Notes under the pieces: model-generated | Told to the model about the DNA's origin: nothing | The model's input: the letters and a program-made list of their open reading frames with translations, nothing else | Databases searched by the model: none | Program-made: the position numbers and the translations under genes | Assembly: GCA_015039465.1 (NCBI GenBank) | Contig: MU130382.1 | Location: forward strand, 478,386 to 542,385 | DNA: 64,000 nucleotides | Direction of reading: 5' to 3' | Source: Phlegmacium glaucopus | Lineage: Eukaryota > Basidiomycota > Agaricomycetes > Agaricales > Cortinariaceae | Part shown: in pieces, positions 48,918 through 61,138 of the stretch | Position numbering within the stretch: the stretch's first letter is position 1 | Layout: every line of letters starts with the position of its first letter

Positions 48918-51900
48918 GTAGTTGAAACACAAACCCCCTCAGCGTTTGTTTCTCGTTATCAAAAGCCGTGTGTATATCTATCAATTCTACATCATTTTTC
49001 AACGATTAGCTATTAAAAATGTGCCCCATTAGACAAAATTTATTCTCAGTTTCCCGTTCTGCAGCTGAATCTCCGGTATATTTGAGTTGAGGCCAAGATT
49101 ATGATTTAAGTTAGTCTGCATATTGCATTTTTTCCAATACGAGAAATCTCAACCATCGATTACAGTTGGTCGATAATCTCAGTAAAATGTGGTCTGTCTG
49201 TTGTTGACTTCGAGGACCGAGGTGAACTCTATATACTCTTGTGGCTCCAAGGTGTGTACAAGAGTGGACTTAACATTAGGCTATACCAATGCCGGTGATC
49301 CGTGATGCTATCCGACGTCAGGGATGCAGCTTCTGCTGCAGATCTTGAGAACTCGAAAAAGACGAAACAAGCTCCTTACGAATGGGATGGAACATGTATA
49401 GGTTCTGCGTGCCCAGATTCTTTGTATCTGGACTCAAAATGGAAAGACTACTCACAACTCCGGACCCGTGAAACCCCCGTTCCACTGTCTGGCATCGCAA
49501 GCATACCTTAAGTTTGATCCCGCCTGTCGCCGAAGAACAGGAAAGAGCGCATATTGGAATTTGGAGCTTCTCTGCAGAAGTGCCATCCTGAAAAATATAT
49601 TAACAGGGTTTTAGGAGAGAGGGATAGGTGCTTTCCCAGGATGGGACTTCTGCAGGGAAGTTCCGGTCTTTCTTGTTCTTCGGCAGTTTTGCTGAAATGA
49701 GTAGATCTTTTTTTTTGCCAGGCTATCCGATATCATTCAGAGACGGCAAGCAAACAACAGAAACTACGTTCAAAGTCCACAATCTTTGCTTGACGGCCGA
49801 ACCCACGTTTTGATCACAAAACACTCGTGAGTCACAACAAGCGGAACGAAAATCTAACTCTGGTGCCAAATATCGAACACTACCGTGACAGATGTTGAAC
49901 GTCGAACCTTGATGCTCGAGAGCAGCCGGAGTAATTCTACTGCTCCCGATACAGTCTACCAAACGGGGACTACATGTATGTATTTTTTAGAATCTAACAT
50001 CTCGCAGGTTGAGTGATGTCAGATGGCTGGCCCATCACGCTTTCCACATTCCGGCTGACACCAAAGGCGTTAGGGCACCCCAGACTACCCCAGCCCTGCT
50101 AGCCTAAACCATGTCCATCCCTAGAAACGACATTGTTTTTGCAAATTTTTAATGATCCGACTGCTCTAGAATTTGAGCCTCTCGAAGGTCACCAATGACC
50201 CCCAGGAAATTACCTATAGAATAATTATACCTGCGGCGCGGAATTTCGAATGTCGGCTTACAGGTTTCTTGCAAAGAACCAGGTTCTCATCAGCGCCATC
50301 TCAGTAAGTTCTGTCATGCCAATTATATTCCGTTCTCATGAGATCTGCAGTGAGCTTCTTTTTCGGCTGCAAAGATTTTAACTGGGATTCTATAGCTTGA
50401 AGGACATGGTCTATGGCGCTTCATAATCCCTCCCGTGGCGCCTGAGGTATGGCAGGTGAGTATTCGGTACATCATTTCCGTGTATATAAATTATATTAAT
50501 CTGCGCAGTATAGTCACTGGAAACGGATCCGTTCTGGTGCCATAACACGCACATTCAAGTTTGGCTCAAGGTGGGATAGGGTGGGATTCATTTTATCAAG
50601 TCCTCCGAGGTCCACCGGGTCCTAATGCGTTTAACTATATTGTATCTTTTTTCTTCAAAAACCAGGTTGGGGGGATTTCCTCATGCTCGACGAATTGGGT
50701 AAACGGGTCAACCGGGGATACTAAACCTCCGGTACTTCAACTTATATTCATCTTACTGGACCTTCTTGCCTCAATTCAGACACTTTTAAACTTGAAGGCA
50801 CGGCGGTTCAAAATTACAGATCCCTAGCTTTCGCACGGCGCAAAGGATGACCAGCCTGAGAAATCAGTATAGAAGAAATATGTTACGTATCGATCTGCAG
50901 TCTGGAAAAATCTTAGCCGATATTAATGGGTATGTAAGTATTCAATGGTGGGCATTCATCGCTGTTCAACTCTGAAAATGACATATTCGAGACGACTCAA
51001 CGAAAATTTAAAGGCTTTCTTATTTAGCTTTTACTCGCGGCCTTATCGAGGCTGGATATGAAACGGTTAACCGCGTACTGGTATCATCATTCATGTGGCG
51101 GCCACCACCACAAGAGATGATTATTTCAAGTTCCAAAATCAATACTTACTCTACTTGCTACGTTTTTTGGATGTAGGATTGCGGCGCCTCGATCCGAAGG
51201 TTGAAAATGAGCTCAGCAAATCTTCACATGGTTCACAATTTTACTACATGTCAGCTGACAGTGCGCCTGATATATTAATGTCAGGAATAACCTCACTTGA
51301 TTAATTATTCTTACCTGATCTGATTTCGGTTGGGGGAGTGGCAATCCGAAGCACACGTCGCCTACTTGACTCTTCCTCAACCTCCAACAGCCCAGGGCGG
51401 CAAGAAGTTGAGGTGGCTATATTCTTTCGAGACCGACCAAATTGAAGACTTCACTTTTAAACCGGCATCGACGCCATTCTGCCAGTATAAATTGTGGTTT
51501 ATCTCTTATCTCTGAAGGAAGCATCACAGAATTTTAGACTACGTACCGCCGGCGGTCGTGAGTGGCCAATTGCTTGGCACTCATCCTCTCCCCTAACACC
51601 TTTTTTTAATTCAGGGAACGCGCATTCTTCTAGCAGCCTATTTGAATGTCTGGAGGCTCTGAAAGCACGAGTGCGCAGACTTTATTGAGTGATCCTTTCA
51701 TGATGGACGAGATCGTCACGTACTTACTTAAACTATGGCTAGGCAAAATTCACCAACTTCAGTTTCGCAACCTACGATATCCGGTATGTTACCGCAGCAG
51801 GTTTTTCTTTCTATTGATACGTGAGCGAACACCAAGGCTCATCTATCATCGATCAAAGGAGTCGTGCACGATGATACTAAAGTCATTTTGAAACCAACTC

Positions 51901-53618
51901 ATATCGAAACAACTCATATCGAAACAACTCATATCGAAACAACTCATATCGAAACAACCATTCCTCGGAGCACATCTTCCACCATCGACTCGGAAGATAT
52001 CGAAGTTTTGTTCTTGGACCACGCATTGTGGGCCCTTCTTCAAATTGTCCATCATGTAGAAGCACCCATATACGATGTACGACGTGAGAGAAAACTTCGG
52101 CATTCATCCTTCTCCGCTGCATGGACCTGGTCTTCCAATGGTATCGTCATTCAGGAGAAATCCATTAATGACCGGCCGGCCTACATTTGGGTTGCCATCT
52201 TAATCCCCTTGCCATAATCCCCTTGCCAGTGTGCATTGCAGACATGACACGATCCCTGCTTCACCTAGGCTTTCATCCAACTCTCGTAAGCCTATACAAT
52301 AAAATGATTGAGTTTTCCATTGCATGTCTATGGATCATAATGGACAATTGGATGACTCGCTTTACTGTTTTCCTCCAAGGAAGCTTATCTTCGTCTATCG
52401 CATACGACCGACGTCTTTCCCTCTATATTTGGGGATCCATCAGGCTCTCCTATTATGGAACTTTGAGCCACTATATCTTATATTCTAATCGTTGAGTATT
52501 CAAGTATATACATACAGCTCTTATCAATGTGACACTGAGATCCGACGAAACTTAATATAAACGAGGAGGACCTGGGTTTAAACGGTCCATGCGGCACGAC
52601 ACAACGCTGTTTATGGAATCAGTCAGCCAGTAGAAATTCGACACACCTAGACCGAATCCATGTTTCCAGCTCGTCCCTCCATGCGGCATATCGGCAATCA
52701 ATCTGATGAACTGATCTCATTACGAAGTTTTTGCCCAAAAAATCTCAAAGCTTATAAATGATCCAGTGACTGCCTCACAGTTGTTTGCAACCATACGAAT
52801 CGTACGATAAGTGCCACATTCTCAAAAAATCCCGGTCAGTTTACGACACTAATCATCCACGTGCGTCATTTCATAGGATGGCTTTAAAAGATCCTATTTA
52901 ACCAACGTTACAAGGCAACATGTTGACAAGAAGGGTCGGAAATGAGTTTGGCGCCCGTGACCTATTCGGGTAAGTGTTACCATTCAAATCTCCTGAAGTT
53001 TACGGTAGAAGAAGACTTGGAACCACCGCTTGTAGAGTGAAGAAGATCCCTGAAAATACTTCCCGGCATCCGCCAATATAGGTCCGTCTAAAATCAGAAG
53101 TCGACGACCTTGAGCTTAATCCAATTAGTACGCTTCCAGGAAGATCTAGTAAGACGCAGAAAGTATACGCCTTTGGGAACGACTCCGCAATCGACTCGGA
53201 GTCGTGGTGTATGATCCTGTATGAGTTACATATATTGATAACATATCATGGAATTTACTGTAAGTGCCTAAGCTATTTGGTCTCGTTTGACCTCGTTTGA
53301 CACTGATGGAATCCACTTGTCTACTGTAACAAATTAACCCCACTAAGATCTACTAAGATTTGCCACACAGCCGATCCCCGGATCTTTTCGTTCCTGATTC
53401 GTGATGAACCAATGACCATTTTCGGCCGTTGTAGGTAACTCTGGGTCCACGGAGTAGAATAATACCACAACGAATTACCATGCGACTTGCGGATGCCTTG
53501 AGGCAAGATCCCTTGATGTTCAGACTAGGTTCATTTCGGAAAGCCGCTGGGCTGGCCCTTAAAAGCAGACGAATTTTTCGATACGTTCCTTCCCCACCCC
53601 TCGTCGACTATATATACT
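48918..53618. other. Decayed block of array unit 2
   Basis: Counterpart of 39792-44356. Contains a fragment with residues PDSLYLDSKWKDY (about 49415-49455), the kinase-like minus-strand piece (49723-49962) and the broken frame at 51978-52495. It also has a four-copy 15-bp repeat at 51895-51954. No intact gene. Confidence 0.5.
51895..51954. repeat. Four copies of a 15-bp repeat
   Basis: CAACTCATATCGAAA repeated exactly four times. Unit 1 has a single diverged copy (CAACTTATATTGAAA, near 42342). The expansion is in frame (HIETT units). Confidence 0.95.
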
Positions 53619-54443
53619 ATGTCTCCAACCAAAAGTCCTAAGATGAAACCTTCACAGTCCAGCAATCCAATGACTCGAAAAGTCTCTGGGCGAAAGAAAG
53701 TCGGGCCAAGGAAACTTCCTATATTGCTGGCTAAATCTGGTGTAAAGGCAAGCAACCTCTCTCTTGCATACATAATTTGCTTACCTGCAGCATAGCTGTG
53801 TCACAACGGAGTCAGGTGGGCCGAGTTTACTAACGGCTACGACGAGACAGAGATAGAGTAAGTCGAGTTTCCCGGACCTACCCATAGATGCTCAAGGCTA
53901 GCGGTTTAACCTAGTAATTGCCCTTCCCCCGCGTCCGAATCAAATGCGCCATCAGGTTCGCATGTAAACGACGCCAATATTCCAGCCCAGGACTCGGCGT
54001 CGTATGTTATGCCCGTCCCGCCCTCAAACGATATTCTTCACTCCCAAATTCCCGTCCCTATTTCTGGGTATACTAACAACGCGACTCAAGATACATATTA
54101 TGGGACTGGGCCTCCCTACCCTCCAACTGCCAGTTTTCCCCAGCATTGTCCCTTTTTCCGGAGGGAAGATTTTAACTCTGGTCAAGGGGCTTCGGATAAT
54201 ATTTTCTCTATGGCAAACAATCCGTGGCAGTCTTCCGGATATGTAACCAACAATGACTTCCCCTCTGTCAACCCTCACCGACCCACATTTTATGACCCGG
54301 CGCGCTCAATCCCTCAGTCATACGCGCCAATGACATTCCCACCTAATATTGACGTGGACTATTTCACAATGATGTCACATGATGGGACCTTTGGATTCCC
54401 AAATGACGAGGTCACATATAGCCCTTATCAGAATCTTGGCTGA
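53619..54443 (+). CDS. Unrecognised 239-aa protein, array unit 2
   Basis: Exons 53619-53747, 53796-53857, 53915-54443. Paralogue of 44357-45172, with the same start MSPTKSPK and end PYQNLG. Indels against unit 1 are multiples of three in every exon (exon lengths 129 vs 135, 62 vs 56, 529 vs 520). The intron 1 donor is GC (AAAG/GCAAGC) where unit 1 has GT. GC-AG introns are usually still spliced, so the copy is plausibly functional. Function unknown. Confidence 0.6.
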
Positions 54444-54765
54444 TGCTCTCCTAGGATATCGTATCTACTGTACATGTTAAACTTCAGTCACATGCCTTTG
54501 CTTTACTATGCTCATCTTGTCCTTTTTTGCCTATTTATCTTGCCTGGTAACTTAATTCGTCATATGATTCTACAGGCTGTCACCTACGTTACGTCCTGCA
54601 GGCAGGCCTGCCCCTCGAATAATATTTTGATCATTTCCGTTAGTTTTCCGAGGTTTTCCGTGTTGCAAGGAATAATTGTGTAATAAATGCAAACAAACAC
54701 TTAGCGCAAATACAACCTCTCTCAGCTGACTTCTCCCTTAAATTTGTAAAACTCTGATTCTAACG

Positions 54766-55173
54766 ATGCCAGTGCCTTGGGAAGCTCTATTCCCTTCGGT
54801 ATTCGATTACACATAACGTTATAATGCAAATCATCGGTTAATTGAGGCAACAGGTCTTCTCACTGTTATGTTTGGTGCCGCTGGTACCCTTGCCAACATC
54901 ACAACGAGAGCTCAGAACCTAGGAAAGGTACGCTCTCCGCATCTTTAAGAGTCACACACCTGACCACGTGGAACTAGCCTGCTCGATACTCAATAGATAC
55001 CATGATGATGAAGCGGGACAAGCAGTTGACAGGACATCCCAGGGGCCAGTCAGTGCGTAATTATACGCGGCACAATGTCGTGTACTTTGATTAACCGATC
55101 ATTGCAGGCCAATCCAATTGCTCCACCTTCTTTTGCAACGAATAGCGTGTGGTACACACAACGTGCTTTGTAA
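54766..55173 (+). pseudogene. NDUFA1 (MWFE) pseudogene, unit 2
   Basis: Exon equivalents 54766-54798, 54854-54927, 54978-55052, 55108-55173. One base is missing in exon 1 (GCTCTATTCCC where the intact copy has GCTCTCATTCCC), which shifts the frame. Exon 3 has lost nine bases covering Asn-Trp-Asp. Splice sites and the remaining codons are otherwise kept, so decay is recent. Confidence 0.85.
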
Positions 55174-55599
55174 TATTTCAATGCAATAGATTCTATCCTT
55201 TCCTCATATCATCTTGACCCTGGCGCCTACAACTCGGGTTTTGGCTCGCTTTTTCCTGAACTTCCAGCCCGCACACAATTTTTTTCCCAATTTCTCTCTT
55301 GGTTCTCCCAAAAGTAAGGAGACGGTGACAGTTTTTGCAACGTGTTTTATGACGCTCTCAGGTAAATATCGATCTGTTGACAGGTCACCCTTGGCTGATT
55401 TGATCGTCTCAGAGGATCCTCGAGAACGTAAAAGTCAGATTTCAATACATTCAAGATAATAGGTGGAACTCGTGCAGAGGTTTTCCATTACCCGTCGTCG
55501 TCGTCTTGATCTCAAATGAAAATCTGATGATGGTCCGAAAAACTGATCTTGGCCGAATTTCGTGCATAAAAAACTATCTATGGTGTCAAAATCGACCAG

Positions 55600-57515
55600 T
55601 GCTGCTTAACCATGTATGAACGCTTTTTGGAGAGTATCATGCCTCTTCATTCCTTTCTTTTGAGTCTCTTGTTCTTCTATTCCTAATCCTCACTCATGCC
55701 CGGGTAAGTAGAACTTTCTTTTCTGAAGTATATTGCACATGTATAATGAAATTCAACAGGGAGCAGAACCCATTTATCTACACCTTGTACAGCCTCTCAT
55801 CAAGCCTTATACCAGGACGCTTGATTCCACGTTAGAGCTCTTGCTCATGATCGGAGACTTCGTCTTTGTACTCCCTACATATCCACTCCACCATGCACTT
55901 AGATGGTGGCATAAGCGGTTTGGTGTTCATTATGAACCTCTCGAAACAGAGCTGGATACGCAAGGCGGTTCTTCGGATGATGTCGGTACCTCGGAACTCC
56001 CAACATCTTTCCTTGCTTCGTCTTCAGGACCCCAGGCTGAATTGGACGCGAAACAACCGGAAGCTGCGACAGTACAACTTCCTCCAAAAGTCGTGTCACC
56101 CGTTGATCAACAATTGTCCAACAGTGCTCGATCATATAATTCGGGACCTCGTTTTCCAAACACAATACAAAATCGAAATCCGGAGGCCAGTTCCTCAACA
56201 CACCCCAAGAAGGAAACCAGACGTCAACGCACAGTTCCATCTTCGCAGGGAGATTCAAAAGTTGCTACAGATAACAACTCTTCACTGACCAACATGGAGT
56301 CTACACATTCGCGAGAACGCAGGAGAGGAGAAGCTTCATCTCGCCCTCAGATCTGGTATCCTCCAAGATCCTCGTACGTCGATGATGGCGAAGACCAAGC
56401 GGATCTCACCATCAAGCCATCAGACCTTCGGTCCCGCCGAATGATTTTCGAGGTTCCCAAGAAGTCGCCATTGCCCACGAACAACAGCAACTAGATGAAT
56501 GGAGACAGTATACTCCGTTCCCGTCCGCTTATCCGCCGACGCCCTTAGTAGTTACTTCCAGGCTTCCATAGTGAGATCGTCAACCATATATCGAAGAAGA
56601 AAGACCCCAGCAGGATTTCCAATGTCACTCCTGCCGCAGCGTGAGCCCTTGAATCAGCCCTGCTGGTGACTTGAGCGACCAATCTTTTACTTTCGGGATT
56701 CCACCCTACCATCTTACCCACCAGGCGACTACCACGAATGCTGATGACAGCATATCCATTGACGACTATGAGGATGAAGATGAATTTGATATGACCCTAC
56801 GAATGCCTCTTCAACCTCTTGGGTCTCTGAGGTCTCAAACTGTCCCTAGGCGCCTGATTTCTTTGGCTTCGGGGTCTTCCGTTGTGCCCAGTCGGCTATC
56901 CACACTAACTACAGCTGATGACGGTTCATCTCTACACTCACATTCATCTTCTGAATCACTCTCACCATCTAAATCGACTCCAACTTCTGTCATTGGCAAG
57001 AAGCGCTCATATCCACGTACGAAACCAATCAATATGAAGAATCGGGTCCGCCAAATTGAGGACAAAAGCTCCGATGAGATTGCCAATCTTGACCCATTAG
57101 TGGTTGTGCTCAGTGGGTCTCGGCGTAGTAGGCCGAGCGCGGCGGAGGACCCAGACACCAGTGATACCGTTGATGATCCCGAATTGTCTTTAAATGGTTC
57201 TGTTGAAGAAGAAGAACCGGATAAAGAACAAAATACACCAGAGGAGAAGAGACGTAAAGTCACACGATCATCTCCTCGAACAGTAAATGCCTCACGTCCA
57301 AACATTAAACGGTATACCCCCACAAACACGGAAAGGCAAACTCCCCCAGGTACCAGTCGCTACAAAGAAGAGATCGTCCTCGCGGATGAAGTCAGGATTA
57401 TGCACTCATTCTGTTGAAGGGACTGATGCTTCAATGGACACTTCATCCTCAGCGTCCACTAATAACAGTCTAATAACCTAGTCCCGTGCAGACAAGAAGA
57501 AAAATGACGTAGTTG
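55600..57515 (+). pseudogene. DP1-family pseudogene, unit 3
   Basis: Lacks exon 1. Exon 2 has an internal deletion (after ATGCCTCTTCATTCC) that breaks the frame. The exon 3 acceptor and the first 250 codons are intact (55760-56494), followed by frameshifts near 56430 and 56560. A second open part runs at 56671-57417. The ending is altered near 57470. Confidence 0.9.
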
Positions 57516-57806
57516 AAACACAAACCCCCTCAGCGTTTGTTTCTCGTTATCAAAAACCATGTGTATATCTATCAATTCTGCATCATTGTGGCTATAAAAA
57601 ATGTGCCCCATTAGACAAAATTTATTCTTGGTTCCTCTGTTCCCTTCCCCGGTATATTTGAGCGCGGGCCAGATCATGTTTTAAACTGTAATCGATGGTT
57701 GAGATTTCTTGTATTGGAAAAAATACACTTGGTTGATAATCTCAGTAAAATGTGGTCTGTCTGTTGACTTGGAGGACCGAGGTGAACCCTATTATACTCT
57801 TTGTGG

Positions 57807-60800
57807 AGGTTACGAGTCCCATTTATGGGAATCGTTCTTTTAACCCGTGGAAATACGGGGGCCCGTGATGGTGCCATAACCGGCAAACGCCGAATCTGGT
57901 ATTCAGGGTCCTGCCCATTCTTCCTTCCCGTCCGATCATTGTTCATTCCTTCGTTTTGTGTGATGATGTGGTTCAGTACTCAGTATCGATGTTGGTTTGC
58001 TTATTTTTTGTTTCTTAGTTGCTTCTGACTGTGGTAATTTCAGTAAGTGACTTTTTTTCATTCTTCACAAGTGGTTCTCAACGTCAATTACTCAGACAAA
58101 TGGAAGTCCTCGTGTCGCTGAAATCAACAATTAGTCATGAATCTCCATCTGTGCTGGGGTGAATAGAGAGATCATATCATTCCAACGAGGAACATCGCCA
58201 TTGTTACAGGTGAGGCTGCTTGTTTGAGTATAGACTCTGTATCTAATATTTCCCATTTGCACAAAGCACTCCTGTTCATATGCATATGTCGACTTTCTCT
58301 GCTGGCCCCTCTAGTGATGCCAAAGTTCGGTTCCGAACCGACGCAAGAACCGAGAACCGAAAGAACCGAACCGTCGGTTCAGGTTCAGTTCAGTTCAGTC
58401 CAGGACTTTTGGACTGTCGGTCCGGTTCTCGGTTCTCACATTTCTAAGATTTTGAGAACCGGGTTCGAACCGGTTCGAACCGAACTTTCTGTTAGTATTT
58501 TTTTCTAATTTTTCTGTGCAGAAATGAATTTATAATCTATAAAATATTGTTGTTAGGCGCCAGACCCGATGTTTTTGGAGTCGGAGTCTGAAAAATCTCA
58601 TTGCTCTCGCACACTTAGCTTCCAACAACAACCGACCAACGACACCAACAACTCCCCCACAGGGAGTTATTTTTGGTAAGTTTCTTCAAGTTGATTTAGT
58701 TAATGCACTACGACAACACACAGGACGACAGCGGCGGGCACGGACGACGACAACAAACATAATGACAACAAGCACAACGATAATGTGCACTGCTACTCCC
58801 CTTGGGGGTATGTTTTTTTATTTTTTTATTCTTATTTGATTCTAATGTAAACTACAACAGACAAATGACAACGAACAAATGAATGGACAACGAATTAACA
58901 GACGATGAACAAATGAATAGACAACAAACGGACGACGACCGAATGAACAGACGATGACCGAGCGAACAGACGACGACCAAATGAACGAATGATGACCGAA
59001 TGAACGACGACCGAATGAAAAGACAATGACCGGATGAAAAGACGACGGATGAATAGATGATGGATGAATTGAATTCTGAGGTTCGTATCCCTTTTCTTTT
59101 TTACTTTCTCAATTCCCTCCTCCCATAGAACCGGATACAAAGACAACGAAATTGTATTTGTCCTCAAGAACCTCAACAATCTCATCTTCATATGTTTACA
59201 TAGCTCTACCAACAATGCTAACAACAGCACCAACGACGCCAACGATGCCAACGACCACTGGAGAACTTTTTTTAGTAAGTTTCCCATTTTAACGCACAGT
59301 GATGATGATAACGACCCACCTTGGCCGCTCACCACAACTCATTGTTCATCAACGACGATCTGGGTTCAAGCTCTGAACCAGCAACCTCGACATCGATCAT
59401 CAACACAAGCACCGCCGGTCCCATACTATCTGTTCCCACTGCTGCTGCGGCGGCAAGCGTACAAGTTATTCAAGCCGCAGGTGTACTGTGAGTGCTCAAC
59501 CTCACCCATCGTATCCTTAAGTATTTAATCGTCATCGATCAGACTGCCTATGACCTCCGAGTCTCTACTTAGGTTTCTACTTTGGCAATCAATTATCTCG
59601 CTCCTGTAGGACGACAAACGAACGGACGACGAACAAATGGATGACTTAGGAGTGTCATAAGCAGCATCATGGGTCAAGGTACGCCAGCTGTAGCTTATAA
59701 GATACTTTATGATTCGTTATCTTCAAGTTGACAGCCTGACCTGCGTTTTTAGAACCATCAGAGTAATCTCCGACATATGTAGCCTGCCCACCCACCCCTT
59801 GGAAGGTATTTTTAAAAATTTAAATTAATTCTAATGTACTTAAATTATGACAGACACATGATGACGAGCAAACAGTGTCGAATGAGTACAATGGATGAAC
59901 GACAACAGCGAACAAACAGCAAAATGAAATGGATGATGAATAAATGGACTGGCGACGGATGAATAAATGGCAGCGACGAATGAGTGGCAGCAACCTGGGG
60001 GTAGTTATTCAGTTATTTTGTTTCTAATACAAAGCTACGATGTCAGACACCAACCACGGTTTGGACCCACCTTAGTTTAGTTTATTAGGCTACCAGTAAT
60101 AATGTAGTAATGAATAAATAAATATGAATTACCATTGGCAATGGAAGGGTTTTTTCATCAGTTCGACGGTTTGAACCGGTTCTAGAACCGAACAGAACCG
60201 ACAGAACTGGTTCTTTCGGTTCTGGTTCCGGTTCTGGTTCAGTTCAGCCAGGAACCTTTCAGTTCGGTTCTCGGTTCTCCAAAAATAGTTGAAGAACCGA
60301 ACTGAACCGAACTTTGGGATCACTAGGCCCCTCTCCTGGAGCCGTATCTGGGTCTCCGTCTCCACAAATAGGTGCCACTGCGCCTGTTGCGTCGGTGATG
60401 CATATGCCATTTGCCATCCCTGGATGAATGGGCACTGCCGCTCGTTTCACCTGCTCTGATCCGATTCAAACATTCTTGGGAAGGTTTTATCGATTTCTCT
60501 GTTCTTCGTGTGGCGGACTGGGTCAGTTTCTTACCCAACTGACCATCCTCTACTTGGACTCAAGCAGCAATTAGGTCCACGTGTTGCGACTCGATTATAT
60601 CTATATTATTTTTGTGGACTTGAATATCTGGCGAACATTGAAAAAGTATGGGTTCACAGGAGTGGTACAGGCAAGAAGAAAATGTGAGCACCAAAAAGAG
60701 ATGTATAACTGTCAACTTCGCAGCCTTGTTAAGTGTTATGCAGGATGCCATTGAGTTTTATAAACCTAGAATCAGGTGTTACCAAAGGCATTAATCTCAT

Positions 60801-60868
60801 TCTCAAATGCAGTGATGTCACTAAATAAAAGAGGGACTCGTACACGCCACACTCTGCGATGGCCCTCT
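57807..60868. mobile_element. ~3-kb insertion in unit 3 that hosts a nested hAT-like element
   Basis: Unit 2 reads straight across (CTTGTGGCTCCAAGGTGTG, about 49240-49258), while unit 3 carries about 3 kb between TTTGTGG and CTCTCAAGCAGG. The left end shares ACGAGTCCC with the right end in inverted orientation (near 57814 and 60835). The left 150 bp are related to 4830-4960. The outer element type is not resolved. Confidence 0.55.
58312..60325. mobile_element. 2,014-bp non-autonomous hAT-like element
   Basis: Terminal inverted repeats TAGTGATGCCAAAGTTCGG / CCGAACTTTGGGATCACTA and a perfect 8-bp target duplication GGCCCCTC (58304-58311, 60326-60333). Both ends have dense subterminal GGTTC/GAACC motifs, typical of hAT elements. 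The interior (58600-60000) consists of diverged short tandem repeats of GACGAACAAATGAA type and has no transposase. Removing the element joins an open frame across the site. Confidence 0.92.
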
Positions 60869-61138
60869 CAAGCAGGTGTGTACAAGGGTGTACTGTCATT
60901 GTGTACATAACATTAGGCTATACCACTGCCGGTGATCCGTGATGCCATCCAACGTCAGATAGAAAGAGGATGCAGCTTCTCCTGCGATAATCCCTAGATC
61001 TTGAGAGTTGAAAAAGACGAAACAAGCTCCTTACGAATGAACATATGTACAAGCTCTGCGTGCCCAGATTCTTTGTATCTGGATTCAAAATGGAAAGACT
61101 ACTCACAACTGCGGATCCCGTGAAACCCCATTCCACTG

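Larger units (their letters stand above)
47068..55599. repeat. Tandem array unit 2 (8.53 kb)
   Basis: Starts at the shared junction with DP1 exon 2 sequence and ends at the same junction before unit 3. Gene order equals unit 1: DP1 part, decayed block, 236/239-aa gene, MWFE, open stretch. It carries empty sites for the unit 1 and unit 3 insertions. Confidence 0.93.

Noticed and set aside
58895..59335. 146-codon Leu/Ser-rich minus-strand frame inside the hAT-like element
   Set aside because: It is the complement of simple GAC/AAC-type repeats, with no transposase motif.
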